Below are positions 33,817-43,562 of a stretch of DNA of 47,500 bases, one piece after another. Origin of the DNA: Cristatella mucedo (lineage: Eukaryota; Bryozoa; Phylactolaemata; Cristatellidae); contig WPIO01000090.1 of NCBI GenBank assembly GCA_009760855.2, forward strand, positions 1,325,001 to 1,372,500. The letters are read 5' to 3'. The notes under the pieces are model-generated. The model was not told where the DNA came from and ran no database searches. It saw only the letters and a program-made list of their open reading frames with translations. Each line of letters opens with the position of its first letter. Positions within the stretch are counted from its first letter, which is position 1. The position numbers and the translations under genes are program-made.

Positions 33817-34935
33817 TCAGATGAGATCGAGGTCGGTCTCGTTCCACTTGATTCTCGGCTTCGCGGGGTCGTCGTGAGTCGAAGTCACTGCGAAGCTGCC
33901 CATTTGCAGCCAGTTCGACTCGCCGCCGCCGCCGCCTCCGGCGTCGCGATTGGCTTCGCAGTCCCTCGAGGCAGTGCCTATTGGCGACCGCGCTGGATGC
34001 ACGCTCGCCGATTTCTTGCCCAGCGGCGACGCCCTCTTGGGAGACTTCCGATCTCCGCCGCGTCCGCCGCTGTCGATTCGGCTGCCGCCGCCGCCGCCGC
34101 CCAGCTCGGCAGACATTCGTCTGCCGACGGCGCCGGCGCGCCGGTCCGCCTCGTCGGCGACCTCGGGCGCCGGCTTGTGCGAGGCTGCCGACGCTTGCGA
34201 GACGGTCGGCGGCATCGCGGCAGACGCAGGCGGCGGCGCGCTGGCGGCGCCGCCGCCGCCGGACGACTCGCATGCGCCCCACACGTCCTGCGCCTCGTCG
34301 GCTGCCTCGAGCAGTATGTGCGCCGTCGACACCGTCGACTGCCTGACGGACGGCGGCGGTGGCGGCGGCGAGTCATCGGGCGCTCTGCCGCCGCCGCCGC
34401 CGCCGAAGCTCTCCACGTGACGTTCGATGCTCGTCAGCTTGGCGGTGAGCAGCTCGAGCTCCTTCCGAATGACCAGGAGTAGCTCCGCGGCGGCGCCGCC
34501 GCCGACGGTCGAGCACTTCCGCTCTGCCGGCGGTCGAGCACTTCCGCTCTGCCGGTGGCTCCTGCTCACAGCGGGCCAGCTGTCGTCAGCGGCGGCGGCG
34601 GCGGCGGCGGCGGCGACGGCGGCAGCGCGAGCGGCTTCCGCGGCAGCGGCCGGAGAGGCGACGTCGCGGGCTCCGCCCGGCTCGGAGCGCGCGGCGGCGG
34701 CGCGCGGAGCAGCCGCGACCGCGACGTCCTCGCCCGCCGACCCGACGGCCGCGCGGTCGCCGTCTTGCAGATTGACGACCGACTGGGCGAGCTTGGAGAG
34801 AAACTTGCGCACAAAGTGGCTCTTGGCGCCTTTCGCCGACTCCGCCGCCGTCGTCACCGCCCCGCCTTCGTCGCCCGGCGCTCGGTCCGCGAGCTCTTTC
34901 TCCGCGATGACGTCGGACACCTTGCGGAAGGTGAA
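33817..34935 (-). CDS. eag: EAG-type potassium channel, exon D: cytoplasmic tail and coiled coil, with stop
   Basis: The acceptor CTCTTTCCAG, phase 0, starts FTFRKVSDVIAEKE, the post-CNBHD segment of EAG (IVFRKISDVKKEEEE). The exon encodes 372 residues to TGA at 33819-33817. Order: a conserved start; KSHFVRKFLSKLAQSV, an amphipathic basic segment possibly equivalent to a calmodulin-binding site (inference); a long Ala-rich region; LLLVIRKELELLTAKLTSIE, a heptad segment at the position of the EAG tetramerising coiled coil (LKEDIQLLSCRMTALEKQV); then Gly/Ser/Pro/Ala-rich low complexity ending WNETDLDLI. Homopolymer Ala and Gly runs are coded by GCC/GGC repeats and are probably slippage-prone. 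A 25-bp tandem duplication (34506-34555) sits inside the frame (see findings). Plus-strand frames here are antisense shadows. Confidence 0.93.
   Translation of the reverse strand, partial: FTFRKVSDVIAEKELADRAPGDEGGAVTTAAESAKGAKSHFVRKFLSKLAQSVVNLQDGDRAAVGSAGEDVAVAAAPRAAAARSEPGGARDVASPAAAAEAARAAAVAAAAAAAAADDSWPAVSRSHRQSGSARPPAERKCSTVGGGAAAELLLVIRKELELLTAKLTSIERHVESFGGGGGGRAPDDSPPPPPPSVRQSTVSTAHILLEAADEAQDVWGACESSGGGGAASAPPPASAAMPPTVSQASAASHKPAPEVADEADRRAGAVGRRMSAELGGGGGGSRIDSGGRGGDRKSPKRASPLGKKSASVHPARSPIGTASRDCEANRDAGGGGGGESNWLQMGSFAVTSTHDDPAKPRIKWNETDLDLI
34506..34555. repeat. Perfect 25-bp tandem duplication inside EAG exon D
   Basis: The 25-bp unit beginning CGGTCGAGCAC occurs twice back to back without a mismatch. 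Because 25 is not a multiple of three, the two copies are translated in different frames on the minus strand (HRQSGSARPP, then AERKCSTVG). Confidence 0.97.
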
Positions 34936-35159
34936 CTGGAAAGAGGAGTCGGCGATCGGCGACGGCGGCAGGTGCCCCCCTCCGAGAAGCGCGCGCGCGC
35001 ACCCGAGCGCGCCGGCGGCGGCGTCAATCGGCAACGGTCTCGAGCGTTCTTTAATGAGAGAGCTACAAACTGCACAAGGTGCATGATTTGTGGCTCCAAC
35101 CGCGCCGGCGTAAAGCAGCTCACGGCGGCGGCGGCAGCGAAGGTCGTAGGCTAACCGTG

Positions 35160-35515
35160 GACATAAAATCTTCAGTTATTTTAGCGATTATTTATAACTA
35201 TGGTGCAGACATCTAGATACCACGCAGAGATCTTAAAAAGGTTAATTCAGCTCAGGTGGCCTAAAAGTTGAAACGAGGATTCATAATTGTTCCCTTGCCG
35301 ACACCGACTGCATTAGGGATATAGACTTCGAGTAAGATGAACGTATACGTCAGTGGAAAAAGGAAATGTTGCGAAATAAATTCTACTCGAAGAGCCTTGT
35401 AAAAATCGGGTATGCATTTAAACAAGCTTGCCTTCTTCTGCTAAAGTGAGCTAAGGGTGCTCCGATTTTGTTTGCACTACATATAATGGCGATTCAGGAA
35501 ATTTACTACTTGTTT
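35160..35515. other. EAG intron (between exons C and D), no feature
   Basis: Unique-looking intronic sequence. Confidence 0.4.
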
Positions 35516-35516
35516 A

Positions 35517-35602
35517 TAATAATAATAATAATAAACTTGATAAAGCGCCCTCAGAGAACTCAATCTATCTCTCTCTCTAGGCGCTTTACATTTGCTGCAT
35601 CT
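35517..35602 (-). mobile_element. L2 tail fragment (EAG intron)
   Basis: (ATA)n, AACTTGATAAAGCGCCCTCA, a CTATCT microsatellite-like expansion within the hairpin loop, then GGCGCTTTACATTTGCTGCA. Confidence 0.92.
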
Positions 35603-36770
35603 CAATCAAGACCAAAAGACGACATCGATTGAATTTCAAAGATAGCATACCTGTTACCTTGTCTTAGACCACTTCCCAGTCTCACTGAAATGAAATTTAA
35701 GGTAGCATCTAAGTTTTTCCTTATTTAATTTGCTCTTGATCGGTTTTTTATCCGTTTTGTTTGAAGTGGCCATTATGTCTTGCATGAAAAAGAGCAAACA
35801 CATTATTTTTGTTAGCAATGTTACTTTGGTCATACATTGTGTATTGCATACACTGTACTAGGCAATACACTTGAGGTACTGAACGGAAGTTTATTAATTG
35901 CATGCAAAGTTGCGTTGACGTTACTGTTAATGCACTTCTCTAATGAGTAGGTCCGTTACTTCAACAAATTTTCAAAGAGGTTCATGATTCAGAAAAAGTT
36001 AAGAACCGCCGGTATTGAAGCTACCCATCATTGCGATCACATCAACGGGCACAGGCGGACTATACATGTGACGTACACCGAAATTTCAGACGCGTGCATT
36101 CGCACAAGTCACAGAGCGAGGAGCGCGCATTCACCCCTTTTTCAGCACCTCCGACGCAGCGCATTTTTGGGATCTCCGCGGGTTTACTGAGCGCTAAATT
36201 CATTTTATGCGATCCGTTCCGACGTCGGGTAGGCAAGAGCGGATCGGCGAGAGAGTGCTTAGGGCCGCTCGCCCGCCCGGAGACGCCCGGAAACAGCCGT
36301 GCTACAGCGATTTCTAGTCTGCCTCGTCCAGCTTCTGCCGCTTGGAGACCTCCAGAAAATACTGCGCGGCCTTTCGGCTCCGTTCAATCGCACTCTTTTT
36401 CTCGCCTCGCCGAGGAGGAGCCAGCCTCTAAGATTTGCGGGACGATTTGCGGCGGCTTTTGTCAAAGGGAATTTGTATAGATAGCAAGTTCGAGGCCGAC
36501 GTGTCAATTTGCTGGCTCGCTCGACAATTCCGCTGCCAAAGCGAGCGCTGGGCGACGGCGCGCGTGCGCGCGGGGGTGCGCGCGGACGCGAGATGTACGA
36601 GGCGCAGGCGGGACGGCGAGCAGACGACGGTGAGCAGCGCACGAGAGAGCGTAGCGACGAAAAGTTCTCTTGCGCGCGCCACGCGAGCGCTGAGCGCTCG
36701 GCGCGCGCTAGGACGGAACCACGCTGCGCTGGAGTGCGATGCGCGAGACGAGACGCGACGGCGGCGTAAT
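35603..36770. other. EAG intron, no recognisable feature
   Basis: AT-rich first half, GC-rich second half. Open frames near 36031-36880 have no family resemblance. Confidence 0.4.
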
Positions 36771-36774
36771 ACGA

Positions 36775-37265
36775 GGAAAGCGGCGTCTAGTCTCCTACTG
36801 CCGCGCGACTGTGGTACATCCTTTCCGGCCGCCCTGAGCTGCTACTTCCACGCTACGTCTACGACCGCGCCCTGCTGACTCAGCAGCGCTTTTCACTTTC
36901 TCTTCATTGCGCGAGATGAAGTAGTCTGCTGGCTACCGTATCTCCACTAATCAAAGCGAGAAAGTCAGTCACGCGGCGAGATGGCACACTTCCGTCGCAC
37001 AGCAAAATGGTGCGGTTTGTCTTCCGAGACCGATACTTCAGGGAGTGACGTGTAATGGACGAGTAAATTTGTGTACAGTATTGTATTTCTACAAAGGCTC
37101 GGTGAAGCGAGCTCTCACCGGAGCTCTCGCGCCTACCGAAAGCCACTTTGAGGCTCTTTGAGTGTGCAGTAGGAAACTCGCCGGCGTGAGACCCACTTGG
37201 TCTTTGCGGCTTTGCGGAGTTACAGACGGAGATACATTACATTACTTTACATTGCTTTACATGGC
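36775..37265 (+). mobile_element. Retroposon family C, copy 3, interrupted
   Basis: Upstream part (36775-36945) parallels the 8.5-8.66 kb copy (TTTCTCTTCATTGCGCGAGA, GAAGTAGTCTGCTGGCTACC). After about 185 unrelated bases the 3' end follows (CTACCGAAAGCC at 37132, GGAGTTACAGACGGAGATAC, ATTACATTAC). Its tail ends about 140 bp from EAG exon C. Confidence 0.6.
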
Positions 37266-37405
37266 ATCGCATTGCATTGCATGCGCGGGGCGGGGAATGC
37301 GGAGGTGGCGCTGACGAGCGACGGAGGGCGTGGACCGGTCGCAGCGCCACCGCGACATCGAGGCTGCGAGCGCCGCGAGCGCCGCGGCGGCGGCGGCGCG
37401 CTTAC

Positions 37406-37602
37406 CCGCCGTCGCAGAGAGTAGGAGAGAGCCATGTTTCGCTTGAAAGCGCCATAGAAGGCCTGATAGAAGTCGAGCACGTGCACCAGCTTGTCGAGCT
37501 TGATCGAGTGCAAGCTGCAGTAGGTCATGGCGCGAACGCTGGCCGCCGACTGTGCGGCGCTGTCGTGATTCCAGAAGTCGTCGCCGAACGTGTCTCCGAC
37601 GC
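37406..37602 (-). CDS. eag: EAG-type potassium channel, exon C: end of CNBHD with intrinsic-ligand motif
   Basis: The acceptor CTCGGCAG joins the phase-1 G from exon B to give AILG-VGDTFGDDFW, equivalent to AILGKGDVFGDVFW in EAG. It continues SAASVRAMTYCSLHSIKLDK, LVHVLDFYQAFYGAFKRNM and LSYSLRRR, and ends at donor CGG^GTAAGC, phase 0. EAG reads NVRALTYCDLH, VLEFYTAF and LTYNLRKR here. The Tyr-X-Leu of YSL is the position of the intrinsic ligand in EAG/ELK channels (YNL in most); Tyr and Leu are kept and the middle Asn is Ser. Reading through the donor into the GC-rich intron gives a Pro-rich tail and is not preferred. Confidence 0.96.
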
Positions 37603-37802
37603 CTGCCGAGCAGACGGCGGCGGCCGACGGCCTCGTCGCGCGCCCGATCTGGCGTCGCGAGCGAGCGCGCGCCGCGACGACGACGACAGACGCAGGAGAG
37701 TGAAGCAAGTCGAGGGCAGCCGATGGATGGGACGGCTGCCCTCCCCCCGACAGCCATCGAAAACAAAATTACGTCCTATTTCCCACTCGACGAGTGACCG
37801 CC

Positions 37803-37807
<5 letters not shown>

Positions 37808-37840
<33 letters not shown>

Positions 37841-38022
37841 CCTGTTGATGTAGCGCCCTCAAAGATTTGCATGCTGACCCTGTGCATGTCACCCCTAACC
37901 ATATTATTCATTTGTTTGTTTTTCAAGCATGATCTTACTCACCATTCAATTGCATGTCCCTTTGCAGTAAATATAAAGCGCCTAGAAAGAGATTAAGTTC
38001 TCTGAGGGCGCTTTATCAAGTG

Positions 38023-38058
<36 letters not shown>

Positions 38059-38480
38059 ATAACTCAATCTCTTTCTAGGCGCTTTACATTTTCTGCAAAG
38101 GAAATACGATTGAATGACGATTGGTATCGTGCTTGATAAACATGAAGAATAACGTGGTTAGGGGTGACGTGCACAGGGTCAGTATGCAAGTGTGGTTAGT
38201 GGCAGCATGCAACAATGTCAACACGCATAAGCACATAAAGGACGAGTTGCAGGAACCCACTAGATTCTGTCATAAAATGGTGCGTTTTAAATTTCTTTTT
38301 AAATGTGGTCAATACAGGGGATTTTGTGACGCAAGTCGGGAGTGGGTTCCAGGCTTTAGGAGAATACAAACTAAATGCACGGTCTCCAAAGGATATGATA
38401 TTTTGACGAGGTATAGGTAAACAGTTAGATTCCGAAAAGCGGGTGGTACGGTGCTGAGACTGGTGGGGTAGTAAATTCGT
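37808..38480. mobile_element. Tail-to-tail cluster of three L2 3' ends (EAG intron)
   Basis: From left: a reverse-oriented tail scrap (37808-37865), a plus-oriented L2 3' UTR with complete hairpin and (ATT)n (about 37866-38055), and a reverse-oriented L2 3' end running into coding sequence (about 38056-38480, with GGTTAGGGGTGACGTGCACA and GTCTCCAAAGG). The last two form a large inverted repeat centred on the ATT run. Confidence 0.92.
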
Positions 38481-39740
38481 AATCAATAAGCAAAAAGATG
38501 GTTCGCCATCGTTTTTCATTACTTGCGGGCCTGGCTTGCTTGAAAATACTGCGTTTTTTGCCTCATTGATGAACATCCTGGCTTCTGGGTGCTCGGCCGT
38601 CGGTGCCAGGGTCGCCGGCACCGACGGCCTTGAAGCGCGTGGTCGCGAAGTCTCTTGGGACGCTGTACAAATGACGCGCGTTAAAGGAGCTACCATTTAC
38701 GTCAGTGAGGCTATACCGCTTTTTCATGAGATCCTGCAGAAGAGGCCTGCCGATCGGTGCGCCGTCAAGGCGCTGCTTCCGGGGGTGTGACTCTTCGCTG
38801 ATCTACGAGGAGTGGAGGGAGGCTGCGCGCGGCACTCCAGTTCCGCGTCGACCTCTTGCGATGGAGGCAGAAGTGTTCCTCGAAGCTCGTCGTCTTCGGA
38901 ATCGCTAGAGAATTTGCCATTAACGGCAGCTCTACAAGCTGCCGTGCTACCGAGCGTCCTACGCGTGCTGACAGCGGCAGCGAACCGCTAATGGATCGCA
39001 ACATTACGTACCACCATTCCTGGCGGGCGGCTCTGGCGCGAAAAAGTAGCGGGGTAACGATTGAGCAGCACTCTTATCCGCCAGGCTGGCAATTTTCCTC
39101 ACTGCTGCTCGCAGCCTCCCGCTGACGACTGAGTGTTGTCCTGTAGAACTAATCGCTCTCCGAACACTGCCTGTCCGTAACAATCGCTATCACCTCAGTT
39201 TAGCATTGCTCGCATTAGGAAAATGCTTCTTAGAATTCCGCCGCTACCTAACCTAGTCGTCAGCCGCTTCGAGGATAGGCCGCGCGCGAAGTGGAAAGTG
39301 GTCCAGCGCGCGTTTATTGGAGCCACAATAGTATGCCGTCGGCTGTTGCGCCGGCTGCGGGCAATGTGCGGCGCTCAACTGCTCGCTCTCGACAGGAGGC
39401 ACGTAGCGCGTCCGCAATGCGCCGGAAGTAGCCGCCACCCCGCCCCGCCCGCGTCGACCACGAATTCGAAAGCTAAGCTAAGCTGTGACCGATCAACTGG
39501 CCGGCCGGCCGACCGGCCGCCGCGACTCCATCTAGAGCCGAAGTTCGGCTTCGTCAGGCCTGCCGCAACTCGGGTGCCGGAAGCGGCGCGAGTGGCCGCA
39601 AGAGGGCGCACGCAAAACGAAGCGAAGCCGCAGCGTGACCCTACGAGAGCCGTGGGAGCTCCGGGCGAGGCGCGGGATCGAGCGAAGCGGCGGCGGCGGC
39701 GGACTTGCCGGCGGAGAGTGCGTGCGTAAGCTTCGATCGG
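38481..39740. other. EAG intron, no recognisable feature
   Basis: Intronic sequence becoming GC-rich after 39250. Open frames (39223-39729 plus, 39375-39923 minus) lack family resemblance. Confidence 0.4.
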
Positions 39741-39751
39741 TATGCAGCGCT

Positions 39752-39860
39752 CGCCGCCGCCGCCGCCGCCGCCGCCGCTTTCGTTGACCCAATCGACAGA
39801 TTCGCAATCGCCTGCGCCGCCTTGGGTTCCGCCGCCGCCGCCGCCGCCGCCGCCCAAGCA
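39752..39860. repeat. Two (CCG)n tracts
   Basis: CCG runs at about 39752-39778 and 39829-39854. Confidence 0.9.
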
Positions 39861-39867
39861 AACGGTG

Positions 39868-39987
39868 ACTTCTAAAGCTTTCCAGACGGCGACTTCAAAA
39901 GCTTGGCAGACGGCGATTTGCAAAGCTTTGCAGCAGGCGACTTCTACAGCTTGGCAGACGGCGATTTGCAGAGCTTTGCAGCAGTGG
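39868..39987 (+). repeat. 24-bp tandem repeat, five units, in frame
   Basis: Five 24-bp units in an open frame starting at 39742, giving octapeptides TSKAFQTA, TSKAWQTA, ICKALQQA, TSTAWQTA, ICRALQQW. Units 2 and 4, and units 3 and 5, are most alike, so a 48-bp higher-order unit is likely. It lies in an EAG intron on the opposite strand; no evidence that it is a gene. Confidence 0.92.
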
Positions 39988-40133
39988 TCACTGGCGGACT
40001 CTCTACGGCCAGAATCCGGCAGCGACCGAATGCCCGGGCAGTACGCTCGCGGGCGCGCGCGACCGGCACAGCGGCCACGTATTAATATATTTCTCTCTCC
40101 CTGTCGCTTCTTCGATCGCTCTTAACTTTTATG

Positions 40134-40135
<2 letters not shown>

Positions 40136-40168
<33 letters not shown>
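40136..40168. repeat. (GA)n microsatellite next to EAG exon B
   Basis: About 33 bp of GA, 47 bp from the exon B donor. Confidence 0.97.
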
Positions 40169-40169
<1 letters not shown>

Positions 40170-40214
40170 AACGGGTGAGCGACGGTTCGACCCCGCTTGG
40201 CACGTGCGCCTCAC

Positions 40215-40467
40215 CCAAGATGGCGACCACTTCGTCATCCTGCACCACTTCGAGCGAGCCGGAAACGACGAAGAAGAGCTGATCGACGCTCTCGCCCTGG
40301 TGATACAGCAGGTCGCTCGGCGCGCAGTGCACGATGCTGAAGTGTAGCGCGAGCGCCCTCAGACAGCCGTCGCTGGCCAGCCGGAAGCCCGGGTGCTCCT
40401 TGAGGACCTTGCGATGTAGGTGAATGCACACGTCGGCTCGCATGTCCTTCGGACAGTGATGGAGTAT
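40215..40467 (-). CDS. eag: EAG-type potassium channel, exon B: end of C-linker and most of CNBHD
   Basis: The acceptor CGCTCGTAG opens a frame reading [20 protein letters not shown], which continues GIDHTQ exactly as EAG reads [19 protein letters not shown]. Then come [39 protein letters not shown] and [19 protein letters not shown], the cyclic-nucleotide-binding homology domain with its SGSLEV and [10 protein letters not shown] blocks nearly unchanged from fly and human EAG. The donor is TTGG^GTGAGG, phase 1. In this family the pocket does not bind cyclic nucleotide and is filled by an intrinsic ligand (known); this exon supplies the beta-roll. A (GA)n tract follows within the next intron. 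Confidence 0.97.
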
Positions 40468-40837
40468 CTACGAGCGGAAACGAGCGCGTGCCTGAATAGA
40501 AATAGGGATTTCCTGGAATCGGCCATGGACTGTTCGTCACCCCCACCCGCCGCCGCCGCCGCCGCCGCCGAGCCGCTAGCGCGCCCCCCACCGCTCTGAG
40601 CGGTCTCCTAGTTCCAGAAGGAAGAAAGTCAGCTCAGAAAACTACACCAGGCGGCGCACTTCAGCCTCAGGATGTTTTAATGCAAGTCTACGTCTGAGTA
40701 GCAGCTCGTATTATCTATGTCTTGCATACGTCTGATTAGTGGCTCGTATTTCAACGCAAGTCTTCACCTGAGCGAAATCTTGGTCCCACGAATGAGTGAC
40801 TAGCGTTATTAGCCGCACTGAAGTTTGGGTAACAGTG

Positions 40838-40839
40838 GT

Positions 40840-40885
<46 letters not shown>

Positions 40886-41062
40886 GGAGAGGGTAAGAGA
40901 GATGAGAGAGAGGAGAGAGAGGAGATAGAGAAAGAGAGAGAGAGAGAGAGGAGGGAGAGAGAGGAGAGAGAGAGAGAGAGAGAGGAAAGAAAGATAGAGA
41001 GAGAGTAGAGAGAGAGAGGAAATAGAGAGGAGAGAGATAAAGAGAGAGAGAGAGAAAGAGAG

Positions 41063-41128
<66 letters not shown>

Positions 41129-41334
41129 TTGGGATTAAGAGAGATTGAAAATGAGAGAGAAAGATTGAGAGATTGAAAGAGATTGAGAGAGATTGAAAAA
41201 TTGAGAAAGATTGAGACTGAGATTGACAGAGAAAGACAGAGAGATTGAGAGAAAGAGAGAAGGAATGAGAGATATTGAGATTAAGAGAGATTGAGAGAGG
41301 GTGAGATTGAGAGAGGGAGACAGAGAGAGACAGA

Positions 41335-41415
<81 letters not shown>

Positions 41416-41485
41416 GAAGAGAGAGCGCTCTCTTCTCGATGAGAGAGAGAGAGAGAGAGACTCTCTTCTTCTCTCTTCTCAAAGA
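40838..41485. repeat. Long polypurine (GA)n/(GATT) tract (EAG intron)
   Basis: About 640 bp of nearly pure purine on the plus strand: GA runs, a GAGATTGA-rich middle (41120-41320), GA again, then a switch to pyrimidine CTCTCTTCTTCTCTC at 41460-41480 that makes an inverted end. Confidence 0.96.
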
Positions 41486-41633
41486 GAGCGGCGGCGCGAA
41501 GAGCGAGAGCGCGAGCGTATAGCGTAATAATAGCGTTGGGCTGCTGCGCTAGCGGTCATCGCGGGAGGAGCGTCGCGTAGCGGACGACGAGTGCGTCCCA
41601 GGAGATGCAGAGCGAGCTCGCAGCGCCCGAACT

Positions 41634-41634
41634 C

Positions 41635-41666
<32 letters not shown>
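41634..41666. repeat. (GGC)n tract
   Basis: About ten GGC units. Confidence 0.95.
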
Positions 41667-41667
<1 letters not shown>

Positions 41668-42387
41668 ACGCTGTTTTCGCATCGCACTCCGAAACTGCGA
41701 AATGCTTCATCAGGGCTTCACCGCTCCCCGCCCCGCCCCGCCCCCACTTCTCTTTTTCTACGTTTACGCAGCAGAGCGCCGCGTTGCCGAGCGACGGCGA
41801 CCTCGAGTCAGACGACAAGATTCGCGGCCGCCGCCGCCGTGCTGACAATGCGCAGCTACAACCTACAGGGCTCCGACGGCGCCGGCGCCGTGCCATGGCG
41901 GCCATGGCGGCGGCGGTGGCGGCGGCGGCGGCATCGAGGATTCGATCGCGGAGGCGGTGGCAGATATGCCACTTCAGCGCAGCAACGCTGACCTTATGTT
42001 ATCATAAGAACGCTTAACAAAAGATGGTAAATACCGGAGAAAATTAGACTCGCACAGTGGTCGGAGGAGTGACTAATTGCAGCCGAGTTAATCAATGAAA
42101 TCGCCGGGCGGCTCGATGTCACGCGGTTGCTGCGGACGACGGCTGAAGTCGTGACTGTGGTAGACGGACAGTCGCCTCAGCGTCTATTCGCGTCAATTTA
42201 TTTGGAGAGTATCTATTACAAGCGGATTGTTAGTCAGTCCGCAAACGCATTCAAGTTTCAGACAGGCGCTGCTAAAGAACGAACTTCTGGCATTCGACGG
42301 ACACCGTTTAAATTTGTTTGTATATCGTAAGACCCCTGGTCACGGACAGCTAAGCGACAGCGAGCGATAGCATTCAGTCGGTGCGGC

Positions 42388-42722
42388 AGACATTGCTGCT
42401 GCTACCGTCGGCGGACTGGCTGCGATGGCTCGCCCGTTGAAGGAACGGATTATCGGCCTCACCGGATGCAGCTTCGCAGTCTTATTTAGGCGCTTTCCTC
42501 TTTTCAAGTGCGAAAGATGACAAAGATAGCGTCCTCGCCTATTTAAAAGTGGTGACATTGCTGCTGCTGTCGGCGGACTGGCGGCGATGGCTCGCCCGTT
42601 GAAGGATTATCGGATTATCGGCCTCACCGGATGCAGTTTCACAGTCTTATTTAGACGCTTTCCTTTTTTCAAGCGCGAAAGATGACAAAGATGGCGTCCT
42701 CGCCTATTTAAAAGTGGTTCAT
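42388..42722. repeat. Tandem duplication of about 167 bp (EAG intron)
   Basis: 42388-42553 and 42554-42722 are near-identical. Both hold ACATTGCTGCTGCT, GGCGATGGCTCGCCCGTTGA (first copy TGCGATGG), ATTATCGGCCTCACCGGATG and CCTCGCCTATTTAAAAGTGG. Confidence 0.95.
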
Positions 42723-43140
42723 CAGACGACGGGGGGGGGGGCTGTCGGGTCGACGGAGCATGTGCACGCGCGAGCATGCGAATTTGCTGGCGACGAATAA
42801 CGGGATTCGCGAGTAGTTTTGATTATTCCAGGCGAAGAATCTCTCTCGTATCTTTTTAATTCCACCTCGCTCCTCACTCGGATGGTCTTAGTCGCTCGGT
42901 GCGTCGTGCGGTAAAATATGTTGTTTGCTTTGATCGCCCCTTGCCTCCGTGTGCTCCAGTACGAATCCCCCGAGCTGGGGTGACTTACACGGCGTCGTCC
43001 TAATCGGGCGAAAGTGCTTTGCATTGACTCACTGAGCTGGTGATTGAGCGCATTCTTGGAGAGTCTTTCTTCCTCCGGTCGTTACAGGCAGCCAACAGCA
43101 GGTCGTAAGTGGCTCGGACGGCTCAACAAAAGATAGGCGT

Positions 43141-43370
43141 CGTCTAGGAGCGTCTTGGAGCGTTTAGGAGCGTCTAGGGGCGTCTAGGAGCGTCTTGGAG
43201 CGTCTAGGAGCATCTAGGAGCGTCTAGGAGCGTCTAGGGGCGTCTAGGAGCATCTAGGAGCGTCTAGGAGCGTCTAGGAGCGTCTAGGGGCGTCTAGGAG
43301 CGTCTTGGAGCGTCTAGGAGCATCTAGGAGCGTCTAGGAGCGTCTAGGGGCGTCTAGGAGCGTCTAGGAC
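43141..43370. repeat. 10-bp minisatellite, 23 units (EAG intron)
   Basis: Exactly 23 decamers of CGTCTAGGAG with four variants (CGTCTTGGAG, CGTTTAGGAG, CGTCTAGGGG, CATCTAGGAG) and no length change. It lies about 190 bp from EAG exon A. Confidence 0.98.
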
Positions 43371-43562
43371 TGCGCGACCTCACGTGAGCATCGCGGGGCT
43401 CGAGCTCAGGGAAAAAGTTGAACCGGGGAAAAAGGGGTTGAAAGCGCAAGAAGGAAATGAATCGCCGACAGGTCTTTTGACGGCGGCACAAGCGAGCGCG
43501 CCGCACCGGACGCTGGCGAGTGCGACCGTGCCGCCGCTGCTGGTAGCTGCGGGACTGGTCAC

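Noticed and set aside
34427-35154. Plus-strand frames of about 200 codons
   Set aside because: Antisense to EAG exon D, which has clear homology and splice sites.
43141-43370. Regular array considered as CRISPR
   Set aside because: Ten-bp head-to-tail units without spacers in a eukaryotic intron: a minisatellite.
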